A stretch of DNA of 64,000 bases from Gordionus sp. m RMFG-2023 (taxonomy: Eukaryota; Nematomorpha; Gordioida; Chordodea; Parachordodidae). Made by a program: the position numbers and the translations under genes. Below are positions 47,301 through 56,300 of the stretch, piece after piece. Within the stretch, counting starts at the first letter, position 1. Every line of letters starts with the position of its first letter. The DNA lies in the NCBI RefSeq assembly GCF_954871325.1, contig NC_088776.1, positions 34,024,508-34,088,507 on the forward strand, written 5' to 3'. The notes beneath the pieces were generated by a model. The model was not told the DNA's origin and searched no databases. It worked only from the letters and a program-made list of their open reading frames with translations.

Positions 47301-50300
47301 CCATTATTTGTTTATTTTTGTTTTTTTTCGCAAATAACTTTTTATTCTTAAATTCGGCTGCAAAAGTGATTGAAGCACTAACCTCTATTAATGGAGTGCA
47401 AAAGAATGATAAATTTTATCTTTAGTGCCTTCATAATTTTCTGGCCAAAATTTGACCTCTAAAGATTTCTTTAGCGCATTACAATTTTTATAAAGACGGG
47501 TAACCAAATTAATTACGGAATTCAAATTTACTAATTTAGCACTAAATAATGGCGAAAACCGGATGTTTAGTAGTACTATAGTTTTTGTTTTGGCACGTCG
47601 CCATTATTTGTTTATTTTTGTTTTTTTCACAAATAACTTTTTATTCTTAAATTCCTACAAAAGTTATTGAAGCACTAACCTCTATTAATAGAGTCCTAAA
47701 GAATGATAAATTTAATCGTTAGTGCCTTCATAATTTTTCTGGCCAAAATTTGACCTCTAAAGATTTCTTTAGCGCATTACAATTTTTATAAAGACGGGTA
47801 ACCAAATTAATTACGGAATTCAAATTTACTAATTTAGCACTAAATAATGGCGAAAACCGGATGTTTAGTAGTACTATAGTTTTTATTTTGGCACGTCGCC
47901 ACTATTTGTTTATTTTTGTTTTTTTCGCAAATAACTTTTTATTCTTAAATTCGGCTACAAAAGTGATTGAAGCACTAACCTCTACTAAAGAAGCACTAAA
48001 GAATAATAAAAGTTTCATCGTTAGTGCTTTCAATCGACTTTTAAGCGTGAAGTTGGCACAAGTTTTTATTTTTGCTTATAACCTTTTTTCCTTATTCGGC
48101 TACTATACGGATTGAAGCACTAACGACGAACTAAAAAATGACATATGATTCATCGTAAGTTCTTCCAATTGTTCGGCCAACTTCACAGAGCTGTGTTATA
48201 TTATTTTTTTTATATTTATTTTTTTGAGATTTATTTTGATGCTTTATATTATTTTTTAAATATATATAATTTTATATATTCATTTTTAACATACTTTATT
48301 AATATATCTTTTGATCTTATAATATTTACTAAATTTTTTTCTTTTTGAGATTGATTTTTATATATTTTTTTCATACTTCTCTAATATATCTTTTGATCGT
48401 ATATTATTTTAAAATGGTTTCATATATTTTTAAAGTACTTTTCTGATATATCTTTTATTATTTTAAAATGATTTTATATTTTTTTTTGTTTACTTTTCTA
48501 AATGGTTTTATACATTTATTTTTTCGTACTTTTCCAATCTTTTCATCTTCTCATATGATTTTTCAAATATATTTGTCAATTTGATTACTTTATATGTTTT
48601 ATTTATTAATATATATATTTTTTGTTATTTTTATTTTTCATAAATAGTTTTTTATGGTTCTTTTTATAAGAAAATTTTTAAAATAATACGCCAACTTACA
48701 GATTTAACATTATTGAAATTTAAAATGTAATTATAATTATTTTTAAATTAATAAACTTAACTTCAAAAATATAAAAAAAGGAAATTATATTTTAAATAAT
48801 ATAATGAAAAGTTAAATTTAATAAAAAAAATATTAAAAATTTCTATATAAATATAACTAATAAAATAATAATTAATAAACAACTTCAAATTTAAACGCAT
48901 GATGATTGTTAAGGATAATTATATGGCAAAGTAATAATTTTTTAGTGTTGTGAATGTGATAATTTAAATTTTGTTAACGTTGAAAATTAAAAATAAAACC
49001 CATTCAGATAAAAATATTTTGTTTACAAAAATAATTAGAATAACACATATATACTTTTAAAAACTTGGAAAAAATGTTGTGAAAAACATTATTTTTTAAA
49101 AAAATTTATTTTAATTAAAATTTATAAGATTGATCCGAGTTAGCGTGTATATATATAGCCATTACCCAATTATAGCAATTACACAATCTTTATAAAAAGT
49201 GTAAATTGAAGATTTTATATATTTTAACTTCAGAATAGGGAGGACAAAAAGACGCTTGTTTATAACCACCCCCCCCCCCTCTCTAAATAAAAACGATCCA
49301 AAAACTAATATTATCAAATGTACTTGTCTAATATACATTTCTAAAATCATAAAAAAATCAATACGTGTTTAAAAAATAGCGATGAAATTGAACCGGCCGT
49401 ATCTAATTCTGAAATAGTATGGGTGAAGCTGGAAATAATCGTACGGCTAAACAAAATAATAACTCATTATAATTATATTATTTTGGCATATGTGGTCCCG
49501 ATTAAAAATTTTTTAACCCTAAGCTGTGTTGCTTGCAGAGCTTTACTATCTAACCTCAGAAAATGCCATTGCATTTTGCTGCTTCTATATTTTTGGTAAA
49601 TATTTTTTATTTGAAGTATTTGGAATAATATTATTCAACTGAACCTCGAGTCTAAATTTGAACTCCGAGTCTGTGCTTGGGATTCGTGCTCATAGCTGGT
49701 TTAATCGACTTTTATACCCAAACCCCGGGTCTGAGTTTTACACATTAACAACACTAGTCAAACCGTATTTTTTTTTGCTATTTATGTTATTTTTTCATAA
49801 ATAATTTTTTATGGTTCATTCTATATATATTTTTATCTAAATTTTTATGAACATATTTTTACATTCTTTTTATATATAATTAAATACAAGTTTTTCTATA
49901 GATTTTTTATATAAATTATAAATGACTCAAGGTTAACGACAAAATTATCTACAATTCATAAGATAGATATTCTAAACATGCTGAAATATTTCGGTAATAT
50001 CCAATTCTTAAATTTAAAAAAAACGCGCTCTAAAAATGATTTAAAGTTGAAAAAATAACACACTGACTCTAACATATACAATGCCGAAATAACCAATTCA
50101 CCTTGCCTAAAAAATAAAATTATTTATTTTTAATAAAAAGAATACCCAAAATTAGGGAAAATATACAAAAGTATATAACTACTAAAAAGGAGAATTAACA
50201 AATTTAAAAAAAAACTAAAATAAATATTCCGAAATTAAAAAAACATAAATTAAATTAAATTAATTAGCTAATATCTGGTTTATAGTTTACAGTTCGTTTG

Positions 50301-53300
50301 CATATTAGCTAGCTAGTTCTTATATTAGCTGGCTAGGTTGTAAACTAGTTAAGCATCAGGCTAGTTTGAATACTGAATAGTTAATTTATAAACTAGCTTT
50401 TGTGTATGGCTTCTGTTTAATCACTCCGAATTAGAACTGAAATGCTCAGAAAAATAATTAATTGTTACATTTTTTCCTAGTATTACATTTTTTCCTAGTA
50501 TTACATTTTTTCCTAGTATTACATTTTTTCCTAGTACTATTAAAAAAAATTTGTATATGAATAAAATAAATTAAAAAAATATACATCGATTACAAGGGCC
50601 TATTTAAAGGGGATCATGTTTAATAAATATGGTAATCGTTAGATGAAATTGGGATAAAATTAAACAATTGAAATATAACTTCTCTAAAACTATTTTTAAA
50701 TGTATGAATCTTTTACTAAAATAATCTTCGATTCAATTCATATAAAATTTATCAAAAAAATAAAAATATACCACCATTTAAAAATTTTTTTTATAATACT
50801 GAATAAATCTATAAAAATATTTTCTTAAATTCATGGTCCCCATTAATGTAAAGGATAAATATATTCAATCAAGAATTTTTGTTTATTTTTTACTGGCTAT
50901 TTTCTTACATTTTTAAATTATATTAATCGCTTTAATTTAAAACTCATGTCAAGATAGGGTCATCACTTGGAGAAGGGTATATAGTTATAATCGCAATTGA
51001 ATAAAATTGTAGAGGGGGTTGGGAAAGTAGTTTTGATTGAATTTCTTGTTCTGCTAATTTTGAAAGGAGATAATCTGGTGGGGGAGGGGGGTTAACATTT
51101 AGATGAGGTAATTTTGGTAGTGGTCAAAATTTTAAAAGAGATAAGGTTTAAATTTTTGAGGGGGTAGTATAGTCATTTGCTAAGTGGGTGCAAAAGTTCC
51201 TGATCCCCCTCCCAACTGACTTGCTTCGAAGGTCTGGAGTGATTTTTAAGAATTAGATCAATAAGTCCCACTTACTACCAATATTTAAAATAAAAATAAT
51301 GTCATATCGCACCTCCCCCTCCCGAATAACCTAGATCCAAATATTATGAATGGTTATCACCATATTAATTAAAAGATATTTTTGACCCCCTCACCCACCC
51401 TCAGATGATCTGCAAAACAGTCAAAAGATCTATTTATTTTGAGAACTCTCTTGAGATATTATCTTAGAATTTTTATCTTCTCCTCTTTCCCAAATTTAGC
51501 CTGAAAACATAAAGATTAATAAAATTGTAAAGAAATCCTTTTATTAGCTTTATAGACACCAATCTTCAAATATTATACCCTTCAGACTAACCCTAAAGAG
51601 TGATGGATTGTAACGATGAATTTATTATATCTTTTTATTAGTCTTTATTTTATAAATTATTTTAGAAAGCATTAATAAGTCATCCTTATCTCCTGGCTTA
51701 AATCCAAGGACCTAGAATGATTAAATATATAGCACTCAAAAAATAATTATTAATAATGTAAGGGAAAAACAACACTTAAGCTAAATGCACTTAAAAATTT
51801 TTAAAAAATCAAGATGGGAAAAATTTCTGAAATTATAGAAAAAATTTGATAAGATCAAAATTTTTATTTAGAAAAATAGTTAGATTTAAGAAAAATATTT
51901 GTGAAATTAAGTTAAAATTTTTAGCTTAAACTAATTTTAATTATGAGTATTAGGAAAACAAAATCTGAGCGTTAAGTTTTAATTCAAGATTATATATTAA
52001 CATTGAGTAAAAGTTAAACTTAAAGAATTTAATGCTCTTGAAAAAAATTTTAACTTATTAAAAATATTTCTTTGAATTTGCAAAATTAAAATATTCCTTT
52101 GAATATGCCAAATTATTCTTAGAAATATAAAAAAAAATTTCTCTAATAAATGAAAAATGTCATTTCATTCGAGACTTAATCTATTATTGACAGGCCACAA
52201 TTCGTTTGTAAAACTGAGATATTTTTATTATATTTTCAATTAATCACTCATTATAAGAATTGTAAATATCTCATTTATCGATATTTTATTCTTGAAAATT
52301 ACTCCTTTTTGTGAAAACTCATGTAACCTATTTGCTATTTTAAAACATCTCAACTTAAAATGATTGATATTACTTTCTATCTAAATCTATTCCCCAATCT
52401 GTACTTCTTTCAATTAACTAAAATTCTCAATCAAAATAATTCAATTTAATCTTTTGACATTTATGCTATAACTAAAAATAAATTAACCCAGTTGGTAAGC
52501 CTCTTTCATGGCTTGAATTTGTTTAGGCGTTCTGGTCAGAAGTACTTCCAGTAAAAGATCAAAATCGGTTCCTAACCACTTAAATAAATAAGTTGAGTTA
52601 TTAATTTGAAAAAATGAAACTATAAACTTGATGATCCATTCTATCTTAAATCCATATCCTAAATTACTTTTAAAAAAGCATGATTTTTAATATTGGTACC
52701 TTTTCATTGAAAAGAAGGCAATTAATTTAAAAATAAAGGAGAAAGAAAATTTTTGATTATAATTATAAATTTGATGCCAATGAATAAAGATGGGGCTCTT
52801 GGGTTCAAAACTTGCTGTTGGACAATTTTCTCTATTATTTAATATATAGGGGTTTAAACTAGACCCTTCTCGAATGGCTCAAATGTGTTTAAAAGGTTTT
52901 ATAACTAAATTAATGATAAATATTTTAAAATATATGAGCATTTAGAAAGTGAGAATGCCACACCAACCTTGGTCTTCCCTATATATCCCCTTATATTTAG
53001 AAACCATACCTAATCATTTTTATTTTTAATTATTTAAATTTTTGAACCTTCACTGCTTTCCGTATAAGGCTAGCATCATAAGTAGCCGGGGGTGTCATTA
53101 ACGCAACGAGAAATCTTTTCAACTTTCGATTAGTGTCACTTTTAAGATCTTTAACTAGATTCTGATAAATTAATAACAATTTTTTTTTATAAAAAATGCT
53201 TTTTATTTGAGGGATATAAAAAAAAAATATATATCATACCCTTTTAAAAATTGCATTATAGACTTTCGCTATTTTTTGCCTTTGGAAATTAGTTCGTCCG

Positions 53301-56300
53301 GCCATTATTCTGACAACAATTCGAATGTTAGTTCCTATTTTAAATAAAAAATTACCACGAATAAAAATAACCAAGAAATTTTTTTTATTAATTTAAATAT
53401 AAATGTTTGGGTTTTAAATGCACTATTACTCATATAAAGCTAATAAATTAATGTATTAAACATTGAAATAAATGGCTGTAACTAAATTTTGATTTACCAA
53501 ATCCTTTTAACGCTTTGCGTAGATCATTGGCATCTTGCTCGGCATTAAAGTTAGGGTAAGGCACTATGGAAGGCTAATATAATTTAGGAATATAAAATTG
53601 GGCATATTATTAATCTGAGATTAATTTTTATATATACTAAAATGAATTATATCATATTCTAGAAAGATAACTCAACTTATAATTAAAATATTTGATGATC
53701 TTTAACTAAATTATCCACTAGTATATACATACGAAAGATCGGCAGCATTTATTACTAAAATATAATGTATGAGTATTGTTTTTTTTTATTACTAAAATAT
53801 AATGTATTAATATTGCATTTTTTTCAAATATAGGGGGGGGGGGATAATAAATTTAGAAAACTTTAATAAAAATAAATAAATTTAAGCATTTCGAAAACAT
53901 TTCCTCAATATTTTTCTATAAAATAAAACTTAACATACAATTTCGTTAATGTTTTATAATTTGTAAATCTAAGTTATGGGTGTAACCTATATAAGTGAAA
54001 CATCAGCTTCTTTTAAAAAATGATAATATCTATATTCTTATCATAAAGTTTGAAATAAACTTAATATAAATCTAATTTTATATTAACACTATAGCTTATT
54101 TATGTTCATAAAGAGCAAAAGTTCTTTAGGACGCACCCCATCAGATACAAATTTATTAAATAAAATAATTTACATCTCTGCTAGATTGACCTAAGCCCCT
54201 AAATTCCTGATTGACTACCACCGGCAGCATACATATGGTTAAATAGAATATCGTGAAAAATTGCTTGATACTTTTTAAACGCATCTTAAATTTAAAAAAT
54301 AGTATTTATTTTATTATGCCATATTTACTTAATAAAATATAATAGTGGTTATTCTAATCATATTAATAAAATGACAATTTCGAAAATAAATAATAAAAAT
54401 GGAAAATACAAAATAAATAAAAGCTAATATAAAATTGTTAAAATATATTATAGCTACATAAACCAGTATATTTATTTTTTTTAAAGTCCTCCTAATCATC
54501 AGGAGAGATCTAATTAATAAAACAAACATAATTAGCCTTAAGAATTGCTATTGCGACCTCTGCCTTAAATAAAAGCTTTCACGAGGCTCCCCAGAATTTT
54601 TCCTTTAAGCTGACGTCTAATATTTTTTCAGCCAAATCCCCATAGGCAGGCACGTACGCAGGAATTTAGTCTGGGGAGGGGGGGATAATAAATTTTTTTA
54701 AGAAATATTATTGTTTTTTAAAAATATCAAGCATAAATTTATTAGGACTAATAACTATTCCTAATATACAATTTTAAATTGATGTGAATATAAAAAAATT
54801 ATATGTAAAGAATCACTTAAATGACCCAAAATAGAAATTTGAATTTTTTGAGCCTTTACACAAAAAGTTTCTTAGGAATAATTGTATTTTGTATGTTATA
54901 TATTTACAATGTAAAATCCAATCTTCGTTGGGATTGAGCTAATTTTTCAATTATCTCATCCTTGTTGTCGTCAAATGCCTACGAAAATTCAAAAGATCCA
55001 AACCTATCAATCTACTTTCACATGTTGTACTTCTTGGTATGTTTTTCATAGGCCTGCAGGCCCTGCCCCTGGGCCGGTCAGTATTTTAATTTTTTTAAAT
55101 ATACTCGGGCCGGGCCCGAAATTTATTTAAAAAACACCCGGGCCGGACCTATTTTTTAAAAAAAACACCCAAGCCGTGCCTGAATTATTTTAAAAAAAAC
55201 ACCCAGGCCGGGATGTATTTTTTAAAACAGCCTATATTTAAAATCGTTATTATTAGCTATAAAAATCAATAATAAATATAATTTATTTTAAAAAAATCCG
55301 GGCCGGGCCTGAAAATTTTATTTTAAAAAAAGCCGGGCCGGGCCTGAAAATTTTAAAAAAAAAACCATGCCGGGCCTAAAAAAATTTTAAAAATAGCCGG
55401 GCCGGGCCTGAAAATTTTTAAAAAAAAGCCGAGCCGGGCCTAAGAAATTTTTTAAAAAAATCCGGGCCGGGCCTGAAAATTTTTAAAAAAAACCCAGGCC
55501 GGACCGTAAAAAATCTTTGACAAAATCCGGGCCGTGCCCTGCAAATAGTACTTCTGCAGGCCTCTGTTATTTTACTTAAAAAAAGAATGTTCTCTCATTA
55601 GTTTACTAATGGGAAGAGTTTATAAACCCTTTTATTACATTGGGAATTTAATCTAAAATGTATTTGAAATAATGCAGAGCATCCATAGCATTTTTTGGGA
55701 CTATATCAACCATATTTAATCTTATAAACATAGTTATTCAGCTAGTAAGGCATCATAAGATACTTTAACATCTTCATAATAAAAATCTAACAAATATTTT
55801 CTATCACCATCTGAAAAAGGTTAGGAAGGCTTTTGTGAAAGTAATATTTGCATATGTAAGTGCTGCATGATGAATTAAAAATTCATTTATTTGGGTTATA
55901 AATGTACTCTTCTACTGATCCTATATTAATGTTTTAACGATGAGCTTGCCTTGCTACAAGTCGAGGGAGACAAATATTAAACACGTATAGCTCTGCTTTT
56001 GACTTAACAATAAAATATGAAATTCTTCATCAACATTAACCTTAATTTCCTTGAGTTCTGATAAATGCTCTCCGCTATTCTCATCTTCTTAATCAAGTCA
56101 GTGTCATGTTTTTGAAAAGTAATACAGTTGTATAATTAAATAATACATTCTAATGAGAAATAAAATTTGGAATAAGTATTGAATCCAATAATTTTCTTGC
56201 TTCTGAGGAAATATTTCTTGCAGGCTATTGTGATATTTTGTAATAGCAAATAATGCTCTTCTAACTTCTTAAAAGCTGTTACTGCTTGATGGCAGAGACT

